Below, in pieces: positions 35,861-45,509 of a stretch of DNA of 60,000 bases; position 1 is the stretch's first letter; each line of letters begins with the position of its first letter. The stretch is from the NCBI RefSeq assembly GCF_963678635.1, contig NC_087068.1, positions 20,070,914 to 20,130,913 on the forward strand, given 5' to 3'. Source of the stretch: Symsagittifera roscoffensis (Eukaryota; Xenacoelomorpha; Acoela; Convolutidae). The position numbers and the translations under genes are program-made. The notes under the pieces are model-generated. The model searched no databases, was not told the DNA's origin, and saw only the letters and a program-made list of their open reading frames with translations.

Positions 35861-37129
35861 GGAAAGAATAAATACATTTTATTATGTATAAACCGTTTCT
35901 CAAAATTTCCATCAGCTAAAATTACATCCTCAACGTCATCAAACACGATAATCGAATTCCTTCAAGATTATTATTTCCTCCATGGGATTCCTAACTCTAT
36001 TTGTGTCGACCACGCATCCTGTTTAACTAGTCGGGATTTTTAATTATTTTGTAATTCTTTTAATATCAAATTAATATTTTGTACAGTTGGGGACCATCGT
36101 TCTAACGGCCTTGTAGAAAAACTTGTTCATACTGTAAAAATTAAAATATTAGCAATGTCACTAGAACAACAAAAACCTACATTACAATTCGCTATCTCGA
36201 AAATCATTTGGAACTTACGATCTTCCTTTCAATCAAAAATCAAATGTTCACCGTTCGAAATACATTTTAATAGAAAACCGAGCACGATCTGGAAACAATT
36301 GGCATCTAGTAAATTATCCGGTGGATTTTTAGACAAAGGGAAGTCGATCTTAAGCAAAGAAAGGGCCCTCGACTGGAACGCTGACGATCGGATAGAAGAC
36401 GGGTACAAAGACTGTCTAGTACCAAAGAAGAACCAGTCACCACTTGAGAAAGGTTACGATTCAGTCCACCCTACATCTTCAAAACCTTCATCTTCCCGAG
36501 TGTCTCTAAACAGCCCGTTTAAAGCTTACTTACTCCGAAAGACCAATGGAAATATAAACGGAAATTCTTTTTATAAACAACTGGGTCAGAAAATAATAAA
36601 CTCAACAAAATCTACGGTTGAACTATCCGACGGAAAAATCATTAGAAAATCGGACATCGCCATCCCAAAGTCTAAATCTTCTACAATCCGTTCATTCAGA
36701 GGAAATATTTCTTTCCCTTCTTTTATTAACACTGATTTACAAGTAGGTCCAAGAAAGACTAACAAAACAAAGCCCCAACAGACGCGGAAACTAGGCCCTA
36801 AAACGAGACGACAAATAGAGCTGCCTACTCCTGTCAACACAAGATCTAGAGGGATAAATCAACCAACTAAATCCAACAAGCCAAAACGAACCCGAAATAA
36901 AGCCTCGACTTCTAACACTGGATATTTTGCAGGTGACGAATCCATGTTCATTCCGTCGGATACATCTGACATTAGTGATTGGGAATGGATCGCGGGTGGT
37001 TTTCCATGCAGGGAAGTGATAAGAGAACGTCTCATTTCGGATAACCCCATTTTTAACGAAGAATCTATCTCATCATTAGATCCTCAAACATATCAAACTA
37101 ATATAAAATCTGAGATTTTAGACGAATAA
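35861..37129 (+). pseudogene. pol 3' part: integrase core and long C-terminal tail
   Basis: Past the TAG the same protein continues with KYILLCINRFSKFPS, then ICVDHASC (second catalytic Asp) and HRSNGLVEK (catalytic Glu). The Asp-Glu spacing is 35 residues (DD35E). A TAA at 36041-36043 interrupts the core between these two residues. The ORF 36155-37129 (324 codons) carries the end of the core and a long Ser/Lys-rich tail without a recognisable chromodomain. The tail is longer than in most Ty3/Gypsy integrases and may have had a targeting or separate structural role. Confidence 0.8.
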
Positions 37130-37138
37130 CCTCAATCG

Positions 37139-37757
37139 ATGGACTCAGCGAAAAGTCCAATCAGTATAAAACCAGCAGCCCAAACTACTTCACACTCACC
37201 TAGCAAACCTTCTACTACAGCGACATCGGAGGGCCCAAACGCTCCGTTGAATACAACGAAGGAATCGGAGGGAGAAAATCCTGTCGAATTTCCAACTTTC
37301 GAAATAGAAGACTCCTCTGATGAAAACGCGATTACTTGAGGAAAGGCATCCAAAGGAGACCATTATCACTGGTAATGATTTTAAATTAAGACGTTCGAGT
37401 CGAAATGTTGGACCTCCCCAATTCTATGCTAAAAGGTTGTACATAGATATTATAGATGAGAACGAAAATCAACCAGGCTCCGCGAAAAACCCAATACCTC
37501 TGGACGAAAACGACAGTTCGGGCTCCTTCACACAAATCAATACAAAGAATCCCTCGGATATCCAAACTCCTATTTTTGACATCCAATCGGAAGAATGTAC
37601 ATCGGGCTCAGTGATCTCCTCATCCTCAGAACAAATCTCTCTTATCTCCACTGATGAATCCCTGAGAGACGCTGTGAATAGTTTTGACAACTACATATAT
37701 TTGGATAGTGAAATTTTCAACGCGGAGTTAGAGAAATTTATGGAAGGGGACAGTTAA
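37139..37757 (+). pseudogene. 3' coding remnant of the Gypsy element (unassigned)
   Basis: Two overlapping frames (37139-37339 and 37320-37757) encode Ser/Thr/Asp/Glu-rich polypeptide with no signal peptide, membrane segment or glycoprotein feature. They may be the continuation of the pol tail through a frameshift (FEIEDSSDENAI to LKLRRSSRNVGPPQFY). The latter word resembles the end segment of retroelement polyproteins that reads 'RRSSR...P.RY'. There is no evidence for an env gene. Confidence 0.45.
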
Positions 37758-38050
37758 ACTAAAACAAAAACTCGCATTTAGACTTTAATACTTTTTATTA
37801 GTAATTCATTACAGTGCAGTTAGAATCTATCTACTTTTTGTAGTCATTGATTATAATCCGCCGGAATCATGAATTGTGCTATTCCACTTTCTAATCAGTC
37901 ACTCCTTCGGAGCATTAAATTTTACTGTTGTATTGGGCAGTACTTAATTTTTCAATTACTCGGTGGACTCCTTTAGGGGGAGAAAAGGGTCAGTTATCCT
38001 GTTACGTATTGTAGCGTATGGTAGTTTAATTTTTTTCCCACTAAGGGGAA

Positions 38051-38260
38051 TGTTGCGAATCATACCATTCTTTCTTATTTCATTTAATCTTAAATTACTT
38101 TAACCGGTTAGTTTAGATTTGACCTTGTTATGTTCATTCTCTCCGGTGGAGAGAATGCTCTCTCACTTTTAAATGTTTTAACTTTGAGATTAATTCACTT
38201 TTTAAACACATTTTATCTGTAACTAAGTAGAATTAGCTGTAACAAAGGAACATTTAATCC
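38051..38260 (+). repeat. 3' LTR
   Basis: Starts TGTTGCGAATC and ends TTTAATCC, followed directly by the GATTT target duplication. Compared with the 5' LTR it lacks 4 bp early on and has several substitutions. One (GGC to GGT) breaks the symmetric centre of the inverted repeat. Confidence 0.9.
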
Positions 38261-38265
38261 GATTT

Positions 38266-38630
38266 TTCGCGATATGACTTCTGATTTCTTATAAGATTCA
38301 GTGCATTTCTAATGTTAAAAGGAAGGCAAACTCCACTATCGAACATCAAAAGTGTAAAGGTCACGATAAACGTGATCGACTTCTGACTTCGAAAATGAAA
38401 AATATCAGACTTCCCAGTGAAATAAAAGTTATACGTATTGATCCAGTTTTCTTAAATTACGTTAATTTTAACAAAAAAGTGTTTATCATAAATTTTCCTA
38501 CAAAGAGCTTCAAGGCCATCTATTTTCTTAAAGTTCAAAAGTTGAAGGCTCTTGAAAAAACAAGTCAGTTTTTTTTCAGTTTCCTTGCGTTCATTACTCT
38601 TTTCCAACTGTTAGTTGGCTATGTTTGATA
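38266..38630 (+). repeat. 3' part of the interrupted family A repeat copy
   Basis: Continues the copy that began at 31600, with CACTATCGAACATCAAAAGT and the 3' end GTTAGTTGGCTATGTT. It confirms that the Gypsy element landed in an existing repeat. Confidence 0.75.
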
Positions 38631-38969
38631 ATCGCCTGCCGCGCAAACTTTTATTGGCGATCGTCTAAAACACTTTTTAACAAAGCTAGACTATTTGTTA
38701 AATAACTATTGATTCAGTCTTCTCAAATTTTCTCAATTTCAGCAGCAAAATTAGAAAGAAAAAATTAGTTATTGGTTTCCTGAGTTAGTTGACTTTGTGT
38801 CAACTGTTCATGGCTATGGTCTTAGTTTTTTCATCTTCAGCTATTCAGACGGAGTATGTGTCAGAATTAATATGAAATCTCTTACTTCTCTAATATTAAT
38901 CAGAATTGATTCCCCGCTCTGAATATAGAAAAAAGGTTAAATTCGATATCAATCTAAAAACCTGATTAG

Positions 38970-39198
38970 GTATGATTCGCGTTCTACTGGCGAATGTGCT
39001 ATGCAGTCTCCTTCAAATCCGCTCAGAGAAGATACTGTCAGCAATACTGAACAGGAAAGAGTAGTTACTCTCTCGAGGAATGATCTATCGCGGGGTTTCG
39101 GGTTTCGCTTCTGTGGCGGAAATGTACATGGACTATTCGTGTGCAGTGTGATGCCTTCATGCTCGCATTTATTGCACGTCGGAGATCTCATTTTAGAG
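38970..39198 (+). CDS. DLG5-like scaffold gene, exon 6 (first half of the last PDZ domain)
   Basis: The acceptor is GATTAG (AG 38968-38969) and the donor TTAGAG|GTAATT (GT at 39199). It begins with one base of a split codon and ends in phase 0. After a short linker the peptide has RVVTLSRNDLSRGFGFRFCG. There RGFGFRF is the carboxylate-binding loop and GGNVHGLFVCSV the second and third strands, followed by HVGDLILE. The words 'GGN-HG-FV' and 'GDLILE' are close to the fourth PDZ domain of DLG5, which is the basis for the family call. PDZ domains bind C-terminal tails of partner proteins. The phase 2 entry does not match exon 5 (phase 1 exit), so one exon before this one is unaccounted for. Confidence 0.8.
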
Positions 39199-39847
39199 GT
39201 AATTTATATCTTACGGTAATAATGTTTTACAACTACAAGGTTCGCGTTTTTTTCTCCAGTCTGCCAGTTGTAAATTTTCTTAGTACTTTGAATTTCGAAA
39301 TTTTACCTTTATTTTGGTCACATTGTTCACGCTAAAATTTGATTAATGATTTTTTTGAGTTCAATTCTAATTCGTCTGCCAAGTGAAAGAAAATTAGGTT
39401 CCCCAATAAAATAGTACAAATATCGCGGAGCATAAATGTAGCTTCTAGTTTCAAGAAATTTGATATTTTTAATTGACATCGGATTTATAGATAATTTCAT
39501 TGATCCAATTATCTCAAATTGGGTTAGTTTTATCAAAAAATTCAATAAGAAATATTCTGGAACTAAAGTGTTTTGATATTCTTTTTGCTTGAAAATGTTT
39601 CGAAATTTTCTGTCGTTTTTTTCCGTTTTCGTGTGTTCATTCATAATTTCCCTTCTTTCAGTTGGCTATGTTCAAAAAATTTTAGTTTTGTTTGTTCCAT
39701 AAAATTAGTAACAGTTTTATTACTGTCTGTTGGCTGTTTTGTCTTGGAAATAAAAAATTTAAAGATTTTTGTCGGAAATAACTGTTTAATGCCTTGCCTT
39801 CGATAGAAACAATTGCTGTTATATAATGCCATAATGTTTTCCTGTAG
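39199..39847 (+). other. Intron 6 with a partial family A copy
   Basis: This 649-bp intron contains a diverged family A 3' part (~39480-39680: TTGGGTTAGTTTTATCAAAA ... AGTTGGCTATGTT). The ORFs on either strand are chance. Confidence 0.6.
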
Positions 39848-40036
39848 GTGAATGACCTAAGTGTTTTGCATGCAACGCTTGAGGAACTATTCATTCTTCT
39901 TAAGACGAACCGAGAGTACGAGGTCAAACTGAGAGTTAAAGCAGAAACAAAACTGTACAAGCAGACTCAGCAACTTCAATCGGCGTCAAATGAGGCGAAT
40001 TTTCAAAATATTACCAAAGATCAGTTCTACGTCAGA
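39848..40036 (+). CDS. DLG5-like scaffold gene, exon 7 (end of PDZ domain, start of SH3)
   Basis: The acceptor is CCTGTAG (AG 39846-39847) and the donor CAGA|GTGAGT (GT at 40037), phase 0 at both ends. The 63 codons complete the PDZ domain: VNDLSVLHATLEELFILL is the alpha-helix that lines the peptide groove (here with His/Ala at the positions after the loop), and YEVKLRV is the last strand. A linker follows, ending ITKDQFYVR. In DLG5 the fourth PDZ domain is followed at this distance by '..FYIRALYD', the first strand of the SH3 domain, so the exon stops inside that strand. The SH3 and guanylate kinase exons must lie beyond this point. I did not find them before 60000. Confidence 0.8.
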
Positions 40037-40575
40037 GTGAGTAATTTAACAAGTGTTTATTGTGAAGTAGTAGTTTTAATTTTAAACCGCTTAAATACGT
40101 CGTTTTCCAGCAACTGTATTCCCTTAAATATTAACAATTGTTTTAATAAGTGTAAAAGAACGAAGTGAAAAACGTCAACGGCTTCCTTTTTCAAAGAGGG
40201 ACCTCAATTTTTGAATTTCCAGCTAAAGAAGAAAATCTCCTATTGATTCATTTTTTTAATTGGGATAATTTTCAGAATGGGATAACTTTCAGAGTGTTTA
40301 TCATTAAGATTTCTGTAAGTTTAAAGAGCTTTAACCTGAAAGTTTTTTCTTCGAAAATTTTCAATCATCTTTTTTTCGTTTTTTTTGTCACATTGGAAAT
40401 TTCTGTCCTCTGTGTATCGGTGGCTAGTTTTTGCCGTTCGCCAAGGTACCGTGTCACAGAGGGAAGGTCGTGAGACTCCCAATCGGAAGTTCAATGCCGC
40501 ACTTGGCACTAGTTTTTTTCTAAATTGATTTTGGTAGCATTTTTGCTGCATTGCACTAGCAATATTTATAAGCAT
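40037..40575 (+). other. Start of intron 7 with partial family A copy and a tRNA-like stretch
   Basis: At ~40190-40400 the 3' half of family A recurs (GGGATAATTTTCAGAATGGG, AAGAGCTTTAACC). At ~40430-40505 the words GTTCGCCAAGGTACC and AAGTTCAATGCCGCA have the spacing of a degenerate pol III A and B box. No coding exon seen. Confidence 0.45.
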
Positions 40576-40584
40576 CTGTAGCTG

Positions 40585-40665
40585 CTTTTTTGCTGGCTAG
40601 TGTTAGGATGCGTTTAATTCCGAGGACGGAGGTTCGGATCCGTCATATAGCAAAAAAATTTTAAA
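40585..40665 (+). repeat. tRNA-derived SINE-like element
   Basis: TGGCTAGTGTTAGG resembles an A box. GGAGGTTCGGATCCGTC, about 35 bases later, contains a near-perfect B box within a 5-bp T-stem (GACGG/CCGTC). The acceptor ends do not pair well, so it is called a tRNA-derived element, not a tRNA gene. Confidence 0.45.
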
Positions 40666-40859
40666 TTCAATAGTTGTTTCTTTGCTTTTCATTTCACTTT
40701 TTACAGCTGCTTTTTGTCGTTTTCTCGCTGTTGTTTGCGAAGTACATCTTCACCTACATGCAAATTTTTAAGTTTTGTTGCCTGTATGATAAAGTTTAAA
40801 AGAACAAAGTTATTTTCTATTTAATAGTTTGCGATGATTTTTTTCAGAAACTTTTATTT

Positions 40860-41275
40860 TTTGCTGTATGACTTAAATTCACTCCATTTTCTTAGTTGAA
40901 AGGAAGAAAAACTCCACGTTCGAACAGCAAAAGTAAAGGTCACGTTTTTTCGTTTTTTTTTTTCAGGAAAAGTCTTCAGATTTGTTCAGGCTCAAATTTA
41001 CTTTTTCGCGGTTTGACTTTTGATTTTTTTCAAGTTCAACTCGTTTCCTTTGTTAAAAGGAAGGTAAACTCCACTGTCAAACAGCGAAAGGTTAAAGGTC
41101 ACGAAAAACGTGGTCGACTTCCAATTTCGAAAATGGAATTTCATTATCAGATTTCTCAGCCTGTGGAACAAAAATTTTACCTATTAATCCAGTTTTCCCA
41201 AGTTGGGTTAGTTTTCTCAAAGAAGTATCAACCTTAAATTGTTCTAGTAATTCAAAGAGTTTTAAGGCCATCAAA
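40860..41275 (+). repeat. Two partial family A copies in tandem
   Basis: The signature appears twice, at ~40905-40940 (ACGTTCGAACAGCAAAAGTA) and ~41055-41110 (CACTGTCAAACAGCGAAAGG). The second copy runs directly into family B at ~41275 (TAAGGCCATCAAAATTATAA). The same A-to-B order occurs at 440-800, so A and B may be parts of one longer element. Confidence 0.65.
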
Positions 41276-42115
41276 ATTATAACAACAAGTATACGAACAA
41301 CGCCAAGTAGATCTCAAATTAGCAATCGACCGGTCTAAAACCAGCAATTCTCTGGATATAAAGCAAGCGAAAAACCACCTCAGAGTTTGCAAAAATGGTT
41401 ATATATAACTGCAAATTGACCCAATATTTCGGTGAAAATTTTATGCCTGACGAACGTCAATTGGTACGATAAAAATTTCATAAATGCACTTGTTTTCTTT
41501 GGAATTGGTGTGTATAATTTGGTTGTCGTCTAATTTAACGTCACAATTTTACAATGTATCTCGGCGAATAGTTATTTAAAACTGAATAGTTATTTAAAAC
41601 TAGGTGAAACAGATGAAATAAAGCACGAATCAGCACGATCCTTATGTACCTTATGTAATTGAGTGCTAGGAGCCTCAAATTCTTCTTGCCATCTGAATTC
41701 AACATAGAGTTTTTCTGGGTTTGAGTAAGCTGGTGGCTGGCATCCATCCATGCTTATAGAGAATCGCGCCGCTCTTCGTTCGCTGTCTACTTATATTTTT
41801 CAGGTTCTGCTCTTTTATGTTTTGGTTAAATGTAAATGAACGAATTGAAGAAACTTATTTTGATCGTTGATTTTTTTTCCAGGAGAAAATCTTGATCGTT
41901 GGCTGTTTGCTGATTTTTCGAAAATCCATTTTGATCCCGTGGACTGCTTTGTACGGTTGGGTTGAGGTTAAAGAAAATACGAGTTACAAACAGAAAGAGT
42001 TAAAAGAAAATCAAAATTTGGCTAACAATAACGTAATTTTACACAGACTTTTTTTTTTACTTATGAGGGAAATACTTCACTTGGTCCTAAACTGATTTTA
42101 AAAACGCAATTCGGA
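41276..42115 (+). repeat. Dispersed repeat family B, second locus
   Basis: Collinear with 783-1620, including AAAGCACGAATCAGCACGAT, CATCCATCCATGCTTA and the GGTTGGGTTGAGGTTAAAGA block. It lacks the tandem partial copy seen at 1617-2000. Confidence 0.75.
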
Positions 42116-42734
42116 CTACAAACTTTTTTGCACGCACACAATTAATTAGGCGACTGACCTAATAGCATGTGTGTATTGGCAAGCCCACAGAAAAGAGTGC
42201 AGTTGATTCGCTTGCTAATTCAGGTTTTGCATACCGAAGTTTGCAAATTTGAATAGCGTGCATTTCGCCGAAGCTTAGTTTTAAAATCTTTAAGCGCTCG
42301 AAAATTCGAATAGTAATCTATAATTCTAACAAATAAAATAAAATTTAAGCTAAGTTAGTTTTCGTTCGAACGAACATCTAATCAGCAATTATCGCATTTC
42401 GATAGGCATATCTGATTTTACCACGCCACCAATAAATTCAGTAGGCCGAAAGAAAAGTGAAATTGCGGGTTAATGGTTAGTCTTTAGCAGGGTTTTGCGA
42501 TTCTTGGAATTTCAAAAACAAGTATATATTCCAATTCAATGCGGGCTTGCAACAATTTAATTCAATTCTTGATTTAACAGCCGAAAAAAATCCACAAAAT
42601 CAATAAGGAAGTCTAAATCGCCATTTTTCATGTCTTTGTGGCCTTAAAGCCAATATCTGAGAGAAAACGTACCGTTAAGATCTATATACATAAGAAAAGT
42701 TAGGTTTGAAAGTGGAATGTTGAGCATTGGTTAT
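42116..42734. other. Intron 7, no recognised feature
   Basis: AT-rich noncoding sequence; nothing supported. Confidence 0.4.
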
Positions 42735-44310
42735 TTGCGGGGGACCGATCTACTTGCATGCGTGTCGCCTAGCATGCAGCTGCTATTAGCATAAATACAA
42801 TTCAAACTCTTAGGACAAACTCAAAGTTTTCAACCAATCAGATCACAGCAAACAAATCAAAGCCAAATTAATAAAATTAAAGTAATTTTATAAAAACTAA
42901 GTTAATTAATTCAAAGAGGTTTCAAATTCTTCCTTCAAAGACACGAGGGGAACATATTTAGTAATAGACGATTACATATCCAGGCAAGCTTCGAAAAGCT
43001 GCAAATGCGGTTTTGCATTTGATAATGAAAAAAAAACAGACTAACTGGTTACAGTAAAGCACATAAATCATGACCCAGCGGACAAAAATTTTCGACAAAT
43101 ATTCACCCAATTACGAAAAAACCAGTCAAGAGTTCAAAAGATGGGTCTTTTTACCTATTCCGCCCAAAAATCAATATTTCACCATCTTGAACTGAAACTA
43201 TTTTGCTTCAATCTGATTGGCTAGAATAAGCCAATCAAATTTCACTATCATCTCAAAATGTTTTCACAATTTTAAATCGAAGTATTAATGAGCCGAAAAT
43301 GAATTATAGTTGGCTTGTAATGAAGAATGTTTGGAACTACTCAAAATTATTTCAAATTCGCTCCAGAGTGTTACCCAGATAAGAAAAAAAAATACAGAAA
43401 CAGCTCCAGGGAAAAAATGACCACATTCGTATCTGCTCAAAGTTTGGCCTTGATAGAAGTCGGATTAAGAATAAAGTGGTCGCATTTGTATTAATTGAAC
43501 TAACCAGTGATAACAGTATATTGCTCTCAGAATTTATATATTGAATATTGCAAATCGCAAAATTGAGAGTTTGGGGCTGAATAAGTAAAAAGGCCCGAAA
43601 AGATTGTACAATTTAGTTATAAACAATTTAGTTATGACGATTTTTTTCCGCCCGAATATCATAAAACTTGCCCTAAATGGTTTCTGCAGTAATACCGCCG
43701 GACCTTTATTCAGCATTTTTGGCTCCACCTGCACCCACCTGGAAAAAACCGAGTCCTGTGAAAGTTTTTTCTACTCAATTTGAACAATTCATTGGGTGTT
43801 GCAGTTTTTCGTACCCAAAATTTATTAGTCGAAGCTTTAAAAATTTGATACCTGTTATGCGGCGGTGCTTTCTGGATAGCGTCAAGGCAAAACGAGCAAA
43901 TTTATTCAGTTTTCATCCTAATCGAACAGAAACATCCGAGTTGCTGGGTGTTTTCGAGCGGAAAATCTGAAAGTCATTATAGAATCTATTGAATGTTCTT
44001 CATTGCACATTGTTTTACCAAACATCATCTTCCTTGTAAACGCGAAAACATTAATTTCGATTACTAAACCGGTTTAATAAGTTGTGTACGACATTTTCCC
44101 CCAATTTTTGGCATTACGGCTGTAATTTTCCTTATACGCAAGCCCTATATCGAAAAGTTTTGTCCTACGTTTATACAAATGCTTATCGGCAAAACCAAAA
44201 AATTGATCTGATTGGGTGCTGTTTTTGGACTTTTTCGTAATTGAGTAATTATTTTCATTGCGTATGCTAAGCGACACGCATGCAAATCGCTCTATACCAT
44301 TATTTGAAGA
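42735..44310. mobile_element. Possible DNA-transposon relic with inverted ends
   Basis: The word TTGCATGCGTGTCGCCTAGCAT (split here by similarity, ~42753-42774) recurs inverted at ~44263-44284 (GCTAAGCGACACGCATGCAA). Each is followed inward by CAATCAGATCA. Between them lies ~1.45 kb with no recognisable transposase. The ORF 43677-43970 is AT-poor but not identifiable. It may be a MITE-like element or two separate elements in opposite orientation. Confidence 0.35.
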
Positions 44311-44359
44311 TTTATTATACAGAGCTGATTTAAATTATCCGGAAAAAAACGAACAAAAC

Positions 44360-45016
44360 TTGAATTTTCAAACGCGTTTTTCTCAAATTGGGTTAAGATT
44401 AGACAAAAAGTGAAGTGTACAAAAGTTGCTTAGAATTTCACCAGAATTATTATGATGCCATTTTTTCTCCGAAATTCTCAACAAAAATTTTACCCCAAAA
44501 ATGGGTCATTTTGGCTTTTTTCATTTAATCAAGAATTACGCGGGAACTACTTTGTTAATTGATAAGAAAATTATATCACAGGAAGCCTCTTACGCAGTTC
44601 AACAAAGTTTAAAAAGGGTTTAATCTCCAAAAACCAGTATAAGAGAAAAAAAATCACTTGATAGTCAATAAATTTTTTTTTTACTATATAAAACCCAGAA
44701 TCTCTGTTTAAAAATTTATTTTAAACAATTTGCGCAAATTTTTGGAGATTTAACCCTTCTTAAACTTTGTTGAGCTGCGTAAGAGGCTACCTGTGATATA
44801 ATTTTCTTATCAATTAACAAAGTAGTTTCCGCGTAATTCTTGATTAATTGAAAAAAGCCAAATTGACCCATTTTTGGGGTACAATTTTGGTTGAGAATTT
44901 TGGAGAAAAGAGGCACCATATTAATTCTGGTGAAATTCTAAGCAACTTTTAGTCTCTTCACTTTTTGTCTAATCTTAACCCAATTTGAGAAAAACGCGTT
45001 TGAAAATTCAAGTTTT
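44360..45016. repeat. Large inverted repeat (foldback-like element)
   Basis: Arms ~44360-44632 and ~44742-45016 are near-perfect reverse complements along ~275 bp. Landmarks are GAATTTTCAAACGCGTTTTTC, AATTTCACCAGAATTA and CTTTGTTAATTGATAAGAAA with their inverted partners. The spacer is ~110 bp. The right arm ends exactly where the candidate retroelement LTR begins. A transcript through it would fold into a long hairpin. Confidence 0.85.
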
Positions 45017-45509
45017 TGAGTTAGGACCGAAGTGTAACTCATAGAGTAATTTCGGATAGGGTACACCGTCTGCTCGTCACGCTATCTTATTTTCGGCCGG
45101 ATAGATTCGTGCAACTTCTTAGTCTAATACCGATCCTAATCTTACTCTTATACTATCTAGTCTCAGGTTGTTTAACTAGTCTCTGCTAGGCTCAATAGAT
45201 CTAGGGTATACTGGTTTACTGCGGCTGCTGAAGTGCTCGGGAGAGTCCAACTAATTTCTAAGTTAAATTCAAATCTCTCTGGTGCTGAAATTACAAGTAA
45301 CTTCAGCACTTACAAATAAGTGGGTTGTTAGTTAGATGGATCATGATTGGTTAATATTAAATACTTTACATTGGTAAAACATTTAATTTATCCAATCATA
45401 AAATATAGTTTAGATCAGGTTCCACCCATCCGGGTTTTACAGAGTTTTTTAGAACAGTTCTTCTGTAATTCAAGGGTGGATGATGGACGTTGGTATTTGG
45501 CGAACATCA
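45017..45509 (-). repeat. Candidate 3' LTR of the minus-strand Gypsy element
   Basis: Read on the minus strand it starts TGATGTTCGCC and ends GGTCCTAACTCA (TG...CA). It is preceded by a purine-rich tract (AAGAAGAAGCGGAAGAAAA) that could prime plus-strand synthesis. It contains a TATAAG word two-thirds along. The downstream boundary falls precisely at the end of the foldback arm, as expected for an insertion. The second LTR lies outside the window, so the ends cannot be confirmed by comparison. Confidence 0.5.

Larger units (their letters stand above)
31708..38265 (+). mobile_element. Ty3/Gypsy LTR retrotransposon (complete, inactivated)
   Basis: The 6.5-kb element has a 5-bp target duplication GATTT (31708-31712 and 38261-38265), two LTRs of 214 and 210 bp, a primer-binding site right after the 5' LTR (TGGCGCAGTC...), a purine-rich tract (AAGGGGAA) right before the 3' LTR, and gag, protease, reverse transcriptase, RNase H and integrase in Ty3/Gypsy order. 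Several stops and frameshifts disable it. The LTRs differ at a handful of sites, so the insertion is moderately old. It lies inside a family A repeat copy in intron 5 of the host gene, in the gene's orientation. Confidence 0.93.

Noticed and set aside
37139-37757. env gene of the 31.7-kb Gypsy element
   Set aside because: No signal peptide, cysteine pattern or membrane segment. It is acidic and Ser-rich, better explained as the polyprotein tail.
40585-40665. Functional tRNA gene
   Set aside because: The B box and T stem are good, but no pairing acceptor stem, D stem or anticodon stem could be drawn.
43677-43970. 97-codon plus-strand ORF as a candidate SH3 exon
   Set aside because: It lacks the ALYD-type start, the acidic RT-loop and the Trp of SH3 domains, and has no phase 0 acceptor with a good pyrimidine tract.
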